From: Sulfurimonas sp. | GTDB lineage: Bacteria > Campylobacterota > Campylobacteria > Campylobacterales > Sulfurimonadaceae | NCBI GenBank assembly: GCA_028689055.1 | Contig: JAQTWZ010000016.1 | Span: 1 to 37,606, forward strand | Direction: 5' to 3' | Length of the DNA stretch: 37,606 nucleotides | Shown: piece after piece, positions 1 through 7,774 of the stretch | How the letters are laid out: every line of letters begins with the position of its first letter | Position numbering within the stretch: the stretch's first letter is position 1 | Notes under the pieces: model-generated | Seen by the model: only the letters and a program-made list of their open reading frames with translations | Databases searched by the model: none | What the model was told of the DNA's origin: nothing | Translations under genes and position numbers: made by a program

Positions 1-66
1 ACCACCAATACTTTTACCAGCTTTTATATCACGAGCAAATTGCTCTACATCTATTTCTATCTTCAT
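1..66 (-). CDS. IS256-family transposase, N-terminal fragment (runs off the window)
   Basis: Only the first 22 residues are visible, beginning MKIEIDVEQFARDIKAGK and ending SIGG at the edge. The start ATG at 66-64 has a good ribosome-binding site (AAGGA, complement of 74-78). The GKxIGG segment near the N-terminus is like that of mutator-type (IS256) transposases, where it precedes a conserved LTPLIKQ-like stretch. That stretch would lie outside this window. The nearby terminal-repeat-like sequence supports the call. Such a transposase would move the element by a DDE-type cut or copy reaction. The fragment is too short for the catalytic residues to be checked. Confidence 0.5.
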   Translation of the reverse strand, partial: MKIEIDVEQFARDIKAGKSIGG

Positions 67-125
67 GTGTCATTCCTTGAGTAAATATAATTTTACCCGA
101 TTGACACGGAATTATGAACGGTCCC
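1..125 (-). mobile_element. End of an IS256-family insertion sequence (partial)
   Basis: Seen from the minus strand, the element enters from beyond the window edge and ends near base 125. The last bases read GGGACCGTTCATAATTCCG inward, which resembles the terminal inverted repeats of IS256-family elements as I remember them. The start of a transposase-like reading frame lies just inside. The 8-9 bases next to the end (about 126-134, TATATTTT-like) could be the target duplication, but the other copy is outside the window. The insertion sits about ten bases past the stop codon of the last glycosyltransferase, so no gene visible here is broken by it. Confidence 0.55.
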
Positions 126-135
126 TATATTTTTT

Positions 136-1527
136 TTAATTAAAGTCTAAATCAATCAACCTTTCTTTTTTTATCCCATAATTCTCAGAAAGATCCTGAA
201 GAATTTTGTGGTTTCTTCCAAAAACAGTCAAAATAATTTTTGTATCATTGAGTGATAGCGCATCTAGTCCTCGTATAATTTTACCATGAAATTGTTCTCC
301 GTGCTTTCGAACATCAATATCAACAAAACACTCTATATACTCTATTCCAATAACACTTGACACTAAATAAGCACCTGTTCCAGTTCCATAAATAATATAC
401 TTCTTACTTTGATCTATATTCATTGAAAAATAATCAAATAAAATATTAAGATATTTTGAGAAGTTTAAACTCTTAGATGGATTAACGTTAAAAAAACTTA
501 TTTTCATATCCTGTATTATAAACTTAGATTCTTTAGTGTCAAAAATAATTTCCATTTTGTCTAAGTATTGATTGTATGGAATCGGATCGTGATTTTTATC
601 TTCAATAATATCAAGTATTGCATGAGATGTACTTTCCCATACTTTTCTTATTGAGTTTATACTTTTATAAGCTTCATTCCCCATCTGTTTCCATCCAGAA
701 AGATCAATTGGCTGCGGGTTTAAAAAATCAAATAGTATGCCATTTATGCCATTGTTGATGTATTCATTCATAGTAGGAAAATTTGGTGATATTACACATT
801 TACCCAAAGCCATCGCTTCTAAAAAAGTTTGACCTATTCCCTCAAACGATCTCGGGGCTATAAACACATCACATTCATTCATTATATTCAAAAGTTCATC
901 TTTCGTGTCAAACCAACTAGATAACGTAACATTATATTTTTTTCTATCCTCTTCACTTGGCATTTCAAACCAAGTATCTTTTGCAGCCTCATTTTCAACT
1001 CGATGAAGATGAACAGACTCTACTTGTGAAAAATCAATTATATTTTTCAGTAATTTCCAATTAATCTGTGTGCTTCGCTGCCAAAAAAATATTTTTGCTT
1101 TTTCGACTTTAGCATTTTTCAAATCTAAAGCAGGAACTTCAGGCGCATACTGTAAATACACATTTTTTTTAAAGCCAAAAAACTTAAACTTATCATATAA
1201 ATTTTTTGAAAAATTGATAAATTTATAGTTGAAATATTCACTCCACTGAGCGTAAGTCATAGTCAAATCATTATCAAACATTGGAACTAAAATGATATTT
1301 TTGCATAATAGTTTTTCCAACTCTTCAACCTTTGGAAGCACTTGAAAAAAGACTAAACTTTCATAATTTTTTTCATTCAAATCAAAAACTATTAAATCAG
1401 CCTGATAACTTGATGGTAATGTCCAATAACAATCAACATGATACTTAGTCTTTAAAATATTTATAAAGAACTCTGTTGACAAAGTTTTTTGATGAAAACT
1501 ATGTCCTATATACGCTACTTTTTTCAT
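136..1527 (-). CDS. GT4-family glycosyltransferase with extra C-terminal Rossmann-like domain
   Basis: This 463-residue protein is a retaining GT-B glycosyltransferase (GT4/group 1), expected to work in the cytoplasm on a nucleotide-sugar donor. The C-terminal half of the catalytic part shows the family signature APRSFEGIGQTFLEAMALGK, with the two glutamates of the EX7E motif, followed by a variant of the usual SN/SP-x-PTMNEYI segment. After the catalytic domain, residues 375-463 form a separate domain that starts YIIYGTGTG and includes FVDID and a VFGRNHKIL strand-loop. Domains of the same type end the GT at 1542-2621 and the GT at 3634-5070. I chose the start at 1527 because AAGAGG lies six bases upstream; an in-frame ATG at 1545 would overlap the upstream gene but lacks a comparable site. 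It is the last gene of the glycan operon. Donor and acceptor are unknown. Confidence 0.85.
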   Translation of the reverse strand: MKKVAYIGHSFHQKTLSTEFFINILKTKYHVDCYWTLPSSYQADLIVFDLNEKNYESLVFFQVLPKVEELEKLLCKNIILVPMFDNDLTMTYAQWSEYFNYKFINFSKNLYDKFKFFGFKKNVYLQYAPEVPALDLKNAKVEKAKIFFWQRSTQINWKLLKNIIDFSQVESVHLHRVENEAAKDTWFEMPSEEDRKKYNVTLSSWFDTKDELLNIMNECDVFIAPRSFEGIGQTFLEAMALGKCVISPNFPTMNEYINNGINGILFDFLNPQPIDLSGWKQMGNEAYKSINSIRKVWESTSHAILDIIEDKNHDPIPYNQYLDKMEIIFDTKESKFIIQDMKISFFNVNPSKSLNFSKYLNILFDYFSMNIDQSKKYIIYGTGTGAYLVSSVIGIEYIECFVDIDVRKHGEQFHGKIIRGLDALSLNDTKIILTVFGRNHKILQDLSENYGIKKERLIDLDFN

Positions 1528-1541
1528 TAAACACCTCTTTC

Positions 1542-2621
1542 TCACAAAGTAATAATTTTACTTTTCTCTATACCTATATTTCTATGTAGATAACTTATAA
1601 TCTCTTGCTCTCTCCCGAGAACACTTATTAAAATACAGTCATATTCAAAACCACTTAATTGATTGGGATGATAAACTGTTTTAGAGTCTAACGCTATCCC
1701 CTTATCTACAATAACAGCTATGCTATTTTTTAGATAAAGCTCACAAAATTTACCAGCATGACCATATCCATACAAAGCAATTTTTTTATATTGACATTGA
1801 ATTTTTTGAAGTTTTTCAGCCAACCTATTAAACAAATGATTGAATAATACATTTTCTATTGAGGAGTTTTGGTATAACCCTAAATGAAGTTCTAAGAAAG
1901 ATGTATGGTGAAATATATCTTCCATATTGGGTAAATATCGAGACATTATGTTTAAAATTTCTATGTGTGCGTAAATGACATTTTGTTGCCAAAGCCCTCC
2001 CTGTAAGAAATTGACAATCGGGAACGGTACAACTTGATAGCTAGCCTTATCTAATCCACTTCTCATAAAGAAATCAACATCACTTGCGTATTTATAGTGC
2101 AAATCAAAAAGAATCTTTTTTGCTATGTCCATCCTTGTAAAAGTAGCCTGATGATTACATCTAAATTCTGTAAAAACATCTTCTGCTTTCATTGGAAAAA
2201 GTGTATAAATCCACTCTTTTTCTTGGTCTATTACATTGACAAAACCAGTCAAAATTTTTGTACCTTCCTGCATAGCTGTTATCACATCCGTAAGCACACA
2301 ACTGCTTGCAAAACTATCTCCAGCATTCATAAAATTGATCCAATCACCTGTCCCAGCATTTATCCCTTTGTTCATTGCATCATACACCCCATCGTCGGGT
2401 TCGCTGATCCAATAAGCCAAATATTTTTGATATTTTTTTATAATATCTATTGTACCATCAGTGCTTTTCCCATCAATGATAATATACTCAAGATTAGCAT
2501 AATCTTGTTCTAGAACACTTTTAATAGTTTCCTCTAAATATTCCACAGCATTATAAGTAACTGTTACTACTGTTACTGTTTTGTGCATCATTATAGTATC
2601 ACTCATATTTTTGTATTTCAT
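1542..2621 (-). CDS. GT2-family glycosyltransferase with extra C-terminal Rossmann-like domain
   Basis: A 359-residue GT-A fold glycosyltransferase of the GT2 (WcaA-like) type. The N-terminal part shows TVVTVTYNAVEYLEETIKS, then IIDGKSTDGT (nucleotide-binding aspartate) and EPDDGVYDAMNKGI, the metal-binding and donor region typical of the family. There are no membrane segments. The last 80 residues (about 279-359) are a separate domain beginning KIALYGYGHAGKFC and containing ISVLGREQEII, closely matching the C-terminus of the GT4 at 3634-5070. Several ATGs are possible (2621, 2606, 2591, 2588). I keep 2621 because AAGAGA lies about ten bases upstream, but a start near 2588 (MHKTVTVV) would better fit the usual N-terminus. 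The gene overlaps the 3' end of gmd, so translation is probably coupled. Confidence 0.87.
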   Translation of the reverse strand: MKYKNMSDTIMMHKTVTVVTVTYNAVEYLEETIKSVLEQDYANLEYIIIDGKSTDGTIDIIKKYQKYLAYWISEPDDGVYDAMNKGINAGTGDWINFMNAGDSFASSCVLTDVITAMQEGTKILTGFVNVIDQEKEWIYTLFPMKAEDVFTEFRCNHQATFTRMDIAKKILFDLHYKYASDVDFFMRSGLDKASYQVVPFPIVNFLQGGLWQQNVIYAHIEILNIMSRYLPNMEDIFHHTSFLELHLGLYQNSSIENVLFNHLFNRLAEKLQKIQCQYKKIALYGYGHAGKFCELYLKNSIAVIVDKGIALDSKTVYHPNQLSGFEYDCILISVLGREQEIISYLHRNIGIEKSKIITL

Positions 2622-3573
2622 AACTAATCATCTCTTGAATTATCTCATAAAGATTTTTAGTATGCCCCCAAACTATTTGTTCTTTCAACTTAGTTGGGTT
2701 CCCACACAGTGACATATGTTCACTTGCTCTAAAAAATTTTAGATCCACCTCTACGTACTCCTCAAAGTCCAAATCTAAACAGACAAAAACCATCTCTATA
2801 AACTCTCTAACTGTGTGTAAATGCCCTGTTGCAATAATAAAATCATCTGCTTGATTATGCTGAAGAATATTCCACATTGCCTCGACATAATCAGGTGCAT
2901 ACCCCCAATCTCTTTGAGCATCAAGATTCCCTAGATAGAGTTTTTTCTGCAAACCATATTTAATTCTTACAGCTGAAGAAATAATTTTTTTTGTAACAAA
3001 CTGATTACCTCTTCTTGGGCTTTCATGATTGTACATTATTCCAGTCGAAGCAAAAAGTCCCTCTTTTTCTCTGTAATTTTTAAGAAGATAGTGACTTGAA
3101 ACTTTTGAAATTCCATAAATACTTTTTGGATTAAAGGGTGTATTTTCAGTTTGTGGTGTTTCATTGGGTTCACCAAACATTTCACTGCTACCTGCAAAAT
3201 AAAATTTACACTCCCTCTTTACTTCTTTTATAGTGGAAAGTAGATAGTGAGTTGAATTAAAATTGTTATTTATAGTTTCAAATTCATCATTAAAAGAATA
3301 ATTCACAAAACTAGAAGCAGATAAATGATAACACTCATCAGGCAAAACTTTTGAAAATATTTTATATATAGTCAAATGATCATTCAAACTTCCCTCATGT
3401 AAGTGTAATCTTTCCTTAATATTCTTGATATTTGATAATTTTTCAATATCTTCAAAAGATTCTCTTCTTATTATCCCATGTACTTCATATCCTTTGTTTA
3501 GTAGAAACTCTGCCAAATAACTTCCATCTTGACCCGTTATTCCTGTGATAATTGCTTTTTTATTATTTAACAT
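2599..3573 (-). CDS. gmd: GDP-mannose 4,6-dehydratase
   Basis: This enzyme converts GDP-D-mannose to GDP-4-keto-6-deoxy-D-mannose, the branch point for GDP-perosamine, GDP-fucose and GDP-rhamnose. It is a short-chain dehydrogenase/reductase of 324 residues, slightly shorter than the common 340-370. The NADP-binding motif TGITGQDGSYLAEFLL is at residues 10-25, the GSSEMFG segment at 128-134 and the catalytic YGISK at 153-157. PRRGNQFVTKKI and QRDWGYAPDYVEAMW are further Gmd signatures. The ATG at 3573 is preceded by AAGGGAG. The 60 bases between it and the upstream GT4 hold no clear gene or terminator, so I read it as part of the same operon. The aminotransferase and formyltransferase upstream show that the likely product is a perosamine rather than fucose; no fucose synthase is seen. 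Confidence 0.92.
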   Translation of the reverse strand: MLNNKKAIITGITGQDGSYLAEFLLNKGYEVHGIIRRESFEDIEKLSNIKNIKERLHLHEGSLNDHLTIYKIFSKVLPDECYHLSASSFVNYSFNDEFETINNNFNSTHYLLSTIKEVKRECKFYFAGSSEMFGEPNETPQTENTPFNPKSIYGISKVSSHYLLKNYREKEGLFASTGIMYNHESPRRGNQFVTKKIISSAVRIKYGLQKKLYLGNLDAQRDWGYAPDYVEAMWNILQHNQADDFIIATGHLHTVREFIEMVFVCLDLDFEEYVEVDLKFFRASEHMSLCGNPTKLKEQIVWGHTKNLYEIIQEMISYEIQKYE

Positions 3574-3633
3574 TTATTTTTTCTCCCTTCGAATAATCTT
3601 TAGCCCTTAAAATCTTTCATAATCTTGCACTTT

Positions 3634-5070
3634 TTAAATCTCTAATGTAATTATTTTTTCTTTTTCAATATGCAATTCTTTAGTTAAGTTTTTAATAATC
3701 TCTTCTTCTCTTCCCAAAACAGAAATGATGATTTTGTCGTATTTCATATTTTCTAAGTTTCTTGGATGATTATTCTCATCAGCTATATCGACATATCCTA
3801 CTATTTTTTCTGGAATTAAAGCTTGGATTGTTTTGCCTATTGTGCCGTTGCCATAAACAACAATATTACATTTTAGTTCTTTTAATTGATTATATAAGTT
3901 ATTAAATTGCTTTGAAAAAAGTATATATTCGTCTATATATACTTTTTTATCATAATTTTCACTTTTTAATTTATAAGATAAAATGATTTTTAATAGCGAA
4001 CTAGCTAATAACTGTAAAAAATATTTTTGCTTTTCAATTAAACTATCACTAGATATCAGATTCATATCTTCTGAAATTAATTTTTCCATTTTAAGTGCTA
4101 ATTTTTTATGGCTACCTGCCTTAAAAAATAAGATATTATTATCCACAATTTCCTTATTAATCTGTATGTTAGATACGATACACTTTTTACCAACAGAAAT
4201 AGCATTATAAACACTACCGCCTCCTGGGCCACCTTCAAATAATGTAGGTTGGATTAAAGCTACAGAACATTTAATTATTTCAATCTGCTCTATTTTTGGA
4301 ATAATTCCTAAAAAATGAATTCTATTTTTTAACTCAAGTCCTTCTATCAAACTAAATAATTCTGCCATATAAGTTTTAGAACGATAATCATTTAATTCAC
4401 CAGTACAAACTATATGAATACTTTTATTTTTTATCAGAGAGAGTGCTTTAAAAGCTGTTCCATGGTCCTTATGTAACCAAAATTGATTTGATATTACAAA
4501 ATAATGTTTGGGAAGTTTGTATTTTTCTATTAAAGTACTATTATTTTCAAGATAATCTAAACTTTCAATTATTGGAGCAAATGGGAGTGACACAATTTGA
4601 TTTTTTTTTGCACCATAAAATTTAACTAAATCTTTTTTTGTATCAATAGAATTTACTATTATTAGCTTTGCCATTTTTATCATTTTTGAAAAGTTTAAAT
4701 CTCTCCTACTTATTTCTTCTTGAGAAAAAAAATGTGGTAAATATTTATGTTGACAATCTGGAATATAACCTATCCAATTTAATGAATTTTTAGGTTCAAT
4801 AATTCTTATGCTTGGTAGTAATAAATCTAATTGATGATTTAAGTGTAGTTCTCTTATTTGTGTGTAAAATACAAATTCTTCTGTTTGAAAGTTGTTTCTA
4901 AAATCATCAACAATATGCTTATTGCAATTTATTTCGAAACATAAGTGTAAATAAATATCTTCTTCCTGCGAAATATTTTTTAAACCTATTATAATGTTTT
5001 TTAAAAAATCTATTCCACCTTGCCAACCTATAAATCCTGTGGTTAATATACCAATATTTAAATTTTTCAT
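3634..5070 (-). CDS. GT4-family glycosyltransferase with extra C-terminal Rossmann-like domain
   Basis: A 478-residue GT-B glycosyltransferase. Residues near the N-terminus (ILTTGFIGWQGGIDFLKN) match the acceptor-side loop of GT4 enzymes. WIGYIPDCQHKYLPHFFS and the EGGPGGGSVYNAI segment (a variant of the EX7E donor loop) are the clearest family signs. Residues 401-478 form the additional domain: IVVYGNGTIG, GYVDI, then IIISVLGREEEII and EKIITL at the end. The start codon overlaps the stop of the N-formyltransferase gene as ATGA, so the two are probably coupled. The gene is very AT-rich (a sampled 60-base line near 4021 is about 22% GC) and contains an A9 run near 4601-4609. It may transfer the formylated sugar made by the neighbouring enzymes, but this is inference. 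Confidence 0.85.
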   Translation of the reverse strand: MKNLNIGILTTGFIGWQGGIDFLKNIIIGLKNISQEEDIYLHLCFEINCNKHIVDDFRNNFQTEEFVFYTQIRELHLNHQLDLLLPSIRIIEPKNSLNWIGYIPDCQHKYLPHFFSQEEISRRDLNFSKMIKMAKLIIVNSIDTKKDLVKFYGAKKNQIVSLPFAPIIESLDYLENNSTLIEKYKLPKHYFVISNQFWLHKDHGTAFKALSLIKNKSIHIVCTGELNDYRSKTYMAELFSLIEGLELKNRIHFLGIIPKIEQIEIIKCSVALIQPTLFEGGPGGGSVYNAISVGKKCIVSNIQINKEIVDNNILFFKAGSHKKLALKMEKLISEDMNLISSDSLIEKQKYFLQLLASSLLKIILSYKLKSENYDKKVYIDEYILFSKQFNNLYNQLKELKCNIVVYGNGTIGKTIQALIPEKIVGYVDIADENNHPRNLENMKYDKIIISVLGREEEIIKNLTKELHIEKEKIITLEI

Positions 5071-5831
5071 CTTTGTTTAAATAAATCCTTGTATTTAACT
5101 AATTCATTAATATTATTTATTTCAATTTTCTCATTCGTATCTTTTTCAAAAACAGCACCATTATATGGAGGAAAATACATTGCTTTTACAAATTGTTTTG
5201 CATCATTTATATCAATTTCAGAAAATTTAAATTTGCCATCAAAAGGTATTTCTCTTTTATAGTAGCTTGTAGCACCTATTTGAAGATATCCTTTGTAATC
5301 ATTTAATAGAAGCTTAAAAACTTTTGAAAAATATTTTATAGATAAACTTATTAGCTTATGATACAAACTAAATGCTGTATCCTCAGGAAGTATTTTTAAT
5401 TTTTTTTGAAATAATAACCGACCATCATCGATATTTTTATTCATGTAATGAAACGAAATACCCGTATATTTTTCATTATTGATAATTGCCCAGACACTTG
5501 ATTTTGTTCCTCTGTATTTTGGTAATAAGGAAGGGTGTAAATTGATTGCCTTATAGTTCACAATTTTTAAAATATTATCACTAAGAATATACCTATAATA
5601 TACCGAGATTATGTAGTCTGGCGAGAATTCTGAAATTTCTTTTTCCATCGAATTAATATTCTGAAAAATAAAGTTAATCTTATTATTTTTTAAATGTTCT
5701 ATAAAATATTCATTTCCTTTCACATCATGTGTAAATACCATAATGGACTCTAAAGATATGTTAAAATTTATTACCAATTGATAAAAGCATTCTAATCCAG
5801 CTCTTCCAAATCCACAGTAAATTACCTTCAT
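5067..5831 (-). CDS. Nucleotide-sugar N-formyltransferase (GDP-perosamine N-formyltransferase candidate)
   Basis: A 254-residue member of the formyl_transferase family, which uses N10-formyl-tetrahydrofolate to formylate an amino group. The conserved active-site block is present: AINLHPSLLPKYRG, with Asn97 and His99, and the acidic IDDGRLL with Asp135 completing the usual Asn-His-Asp set. It lacks the length and tRNA-binding C-terminus of methionyl-tRNA formyltransferase and ends with a short segment containing FPPYNGAVF, as in sugar formyltransferases. I chose ATG 5831 because it begins the Rossmann-like MKVIYCGFGRAG and overlaps the per stop as ATGA; an upstream ATG at 5867 adds twelve residues inside per. 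Sitting directly after per and near gmd, its likely substrate is GDP-perosamine, as for Brucella WbkC. dTDP-sugar substrates cannot be excluded from sequence alone. Confidence 0.82.
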   Translation of the reverse strand: MKVIYCGFGRAGLECFYQLVINFNISLESIMVFTHDVKGNEYFIEHLKNNKINFIFQNINSMEKEISEFSPDYIISVYYRYILSDNILKIVNYKAINLHPSLLPKYRGTKSSVWAIINNEKYTGISFHYMNKNIDDGRLLFQKKLKILPEDTAFSLYHKLISLSIKYFSKVFKLLLNDYKGYLQIGATSYYKREIPFDGKFKFSEIDINDAKQFVKAMYFPPYNGAVFEKDTNEKIEINNINELVKYKDLFKQR

Positions 5832-6925
5832 GCTATATTCACAAAAAAACTCTTTATAATAGCGCAAATATTACTGACGTCTTGCTTATCTAAGTCTGGA
5901 TAACTAGGTAGGTTTATTCCTCTTTTCGATAAGTCCTCAGCAATTTTAAATTGCTCATGAATATTGTACATCGGCATTTTGTGTATCGGATTAAAAATAG
6001 GTCTAGTTTCAATAGAGTTTTCTTTTAAATAAATTCTTAAATTATCTCTCATTTTTTCATTTTCAGTTAAAATTGTACACATCCAATACGAATGAAAACA
6101 TTCTGATGATTCTTTATGAAAGACTATTGGTAAAGATTCTAATTCATCTTTATAATGTCTAGCTATCATCCTTTTTTTATCCAGCACAAAACTAGCTCTT
6201 TCTAATTGAGCTAAACCAATTGCACACGCGATATTTGTCATTCTGTAGTTATATCCTAATATATCATGCCAATATTCTTTATTTTCTGCTAGACCTTGTC
6301 CCTTTAGTTTTAAGATTTTTTTATATAAAGATTCATTATTTGTAGTAATCATACCACCTTCACCAGTGGTTATAGTTTTATTACCAAAAAAACTATAAGT
6401 TGCAATATCACCAAAGCTACCAACATGCTTGCCTTTATATCTAGTACCAAAGGCCTCGGCACAATCTTCTATTATTTTTAAATTATATTTTTTTGCTATT
6501 TTGACAATATCGTCCATTTTTGTAGAATGTCCATATAAATGCACAACTACAATTGCTTTTGTTCTAGAAGTAATTTTTTCTTCTATTTTTTTTGTATCCA
6601 TCTGCCAATAGTCATTTTCAGAGTCTACAAAAATAGGTTTCGCTCCAACATAAGTTATTGCATTTACTGATGCTATATATGTTAATGTAGGAACTATTAC
6701 CTCTTCAGTTTCTTTGATATCTAATGCAAGTAAAGCTAGATGTAGTGCAACTGTTCCATTCGTACAAGTTGTTGCATAATCACATTTTACATATTCTGAA
6801 AACTTATTTTCAAAAAGGGATATAAACTTACCTTTTGAAGAAATCCAAGTTGAATCTAAACATTCAGTAACATATTTTTTCTCTTGTTCGCCTATAATGG
6901 GCTTATAAACTGGATATTTATACAT
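5828..6925 (-). CDS. per: PLP-dependent sugar aminotransferase, probable GDP-perosamine synthase
   Basis: A 365-residue DegT/DnrJ/EryC1/StrS-family aminotransferase. It would convert GDP-4-keto-6-deoxy-mannose plus glutamate to GDP-perosamine using pyridoxal phosphate. Visible features are TCTNGTVALHLALLAL (cofactor phosphate region), EDCAEAFG with Asp154 facing the pyridine nitrogen, and SFFGNKTITTGEGGM with Lys183 as the Schiff-base lysine. The lysine separates it from ColD-type 3-dehydratases, which have histidine there. The SFFGNKTITTGEGG block and the start PVYKPIIGEQEKKYV resemble RfbE/Per proteins more than the UDP-sugar PglE/PseC types. The ATG at 6925 follows AAAAAGG. Its place beside gmd and a formyltransferase supports the substrate assignment, which remains inference. 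Confidence 0.82.
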   Translation of the reverse strand: MYKYPVYKPIIGEQEKKYVTECLDSTWISSKGKFISLFENKFSEYVKCDYATTCTNGTVALHLALLALDIKETEEVIVPTLTYIASVNAITYVGAKPIFVDSENDYWQMDTKKIEEKITSRTKAIVVVHLYGHSTKMDDIVKIAKKYNLKIIEDCAEAFGTRYKGKHVGSFGDIATYSFFGNKTITTGEGGMITTNNESLYKKILKLKGQGLAENKEYWHDILGYNYRMTNIACAIGLAQLERASFVLDKKRMIARHYKDELESLPIVFHKESSECFHSYWMCTILTENEKMRDNLRIYLKENSIETRPIFNPIHKMPMYNIHEQFKIAEDLSKRGINLPSYPDLDKQDVSNICAIIKSFFVNIA

Positions 6926-7028
6926 TTAAAACCTTTTTGAATACCAAAACTTGTGCTGTACCATCTTCATTTTGTTGATTTTCATCGTAGCAATAATCAT
7001 ACAAATCTTTATACCATTTACTTAGCAT
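6919..7028 (-). pseudogene. Out-of-frame C-terminal piece of the upstream methyltransferase
   Basis: The 97 bases between the methyltransferase stop (7022) and per hold an open frame of about 36 codons. It ends GTAQVLVFKKVLNV, which looks like the last beta strand of a class I methyltransferase. One extra A in the A5 run at 7037-7033 (coding strand) would join the methyltransferase to this frame without a stop and end it at 6919, overlapping the per start by seven bases. Other junctions in this operon overlap in the same way. I therefore read it as a displaced tail rather than an independent gene. A free 36-residue peptide starting at ATG 7028 is the alternative. Confidence 0.45.
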
Positions 7029-7756
7029 TTCATTTTTATATTTGTAGGATATTTTTTATATAAATAATCTATATATAATCCCCGATGAGATAGAGTTTTA
7101 GACCATCTGAATTTACTTAATGTATCTAATAAACAAGTTTTATAAATTGATTTTTTTGTTGAATAATACTTTTGATACTCTAATATTAAACCATATTTAG
7201 CAAATATTTCTTTATATTCATCTGTCGTATAAATACTCACATGATTATGAAGTTCATTTTCTTTTGTAATTAAAATTTCTCTAATTTTTTTTGTTAATGG
7301 ATTATTGAGTAATTTAAACAAAGGATTTAACTCATAGTATTGAGGTGTTAAACAAGTAGTAACTAAATATGCATTCGGTTTCAGAATTCGCGATATTTCT
7401 TTTGCAAGTTTATCAATATTTGGAATATGTTCAAAAACACAATTACTAAAAATTCCTCCTAAACAATTATTTGGAACAGGAATATTATGTGCATTCCCTA
7501 AAAACACTTTATTGTAGACATTGTTTGTTGATGCTAAATTTACAGCATGCTCTGATGCATCTATTCCATATTCTAATTTTTCATTAAATAAAATACTTGC
7601 AATTAATCCATCCCCACAACCTAAATCTAATATTGGTTCTTGTAAATATTTTAGAAAAGGTGAAACACTATATAATTCATGTGCTCTGAACAATGAGAAA
7701 AAATGAATTGGGTAGTACTTTTCTAATAAAATTTTAAGATAATCTTTATTTTTCAT
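7022..7756 (-). CDS. Class I SAM-dependent methyltransferase, probably frameshifted near its 3' end
   Basis: As read, 244 residues. The SAM-binding motif I is ILDLGCGDGLIA, followed by a GIDAS acidic strand end, GNAHNIPVPNNCLGGIFSNCVFEHI (motifs II/III) and a KEISRILKPNAYLVTTC strand, all typical of Methyltransf_11 proteins. It probably methylates a sugar or sugar intermediate of the glycan made by this operon; the acceptor is unknown. The start ATG at 7756 follows AAAGG with good spacing, 18 bases after the upstream gene. The frame stops abruptly after NIKMKC, while a nearby frame continues with a plausible terminal strand (see the entry at 6919-7028). The catalytic core is intact either way, so the shortened protein may or may not fold. 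Confidence 0.75.
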   Translation of the reverse strand: MKNKDYLKILLEKYYPIHFFSLFRAHELYSVSPFLKYLQEPILDLGCGDGLIASILFNEKLEYGIDASEHAVNLASTNNVYNKVFLGNAHNIPVPNNCLGGIFSNCVFEHIPNIDKLAKEISRILKPNAYLVTTCLTPQYYELNPLFKLLNNPLTKKIREILITKENELHNHVSIYTTDEYKEIFAKYGLILEYQKYYSTKKSIYKTCLLDTLSKFRWSKTLSHRGLYIDYLYKKYPTNIKMKC

Positions 7757-7774
7757 TCATAACCTTTAAATTAT

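Noticed and set aside
4595-4612. Phase variation through the A9 run in the GT4 gene
   Set aside because: Runs of this length are common in DNA of this composition. No G or C tracts of the kind used for phase variation in Campylobacter occur in the glycan genes. The frame is intact.
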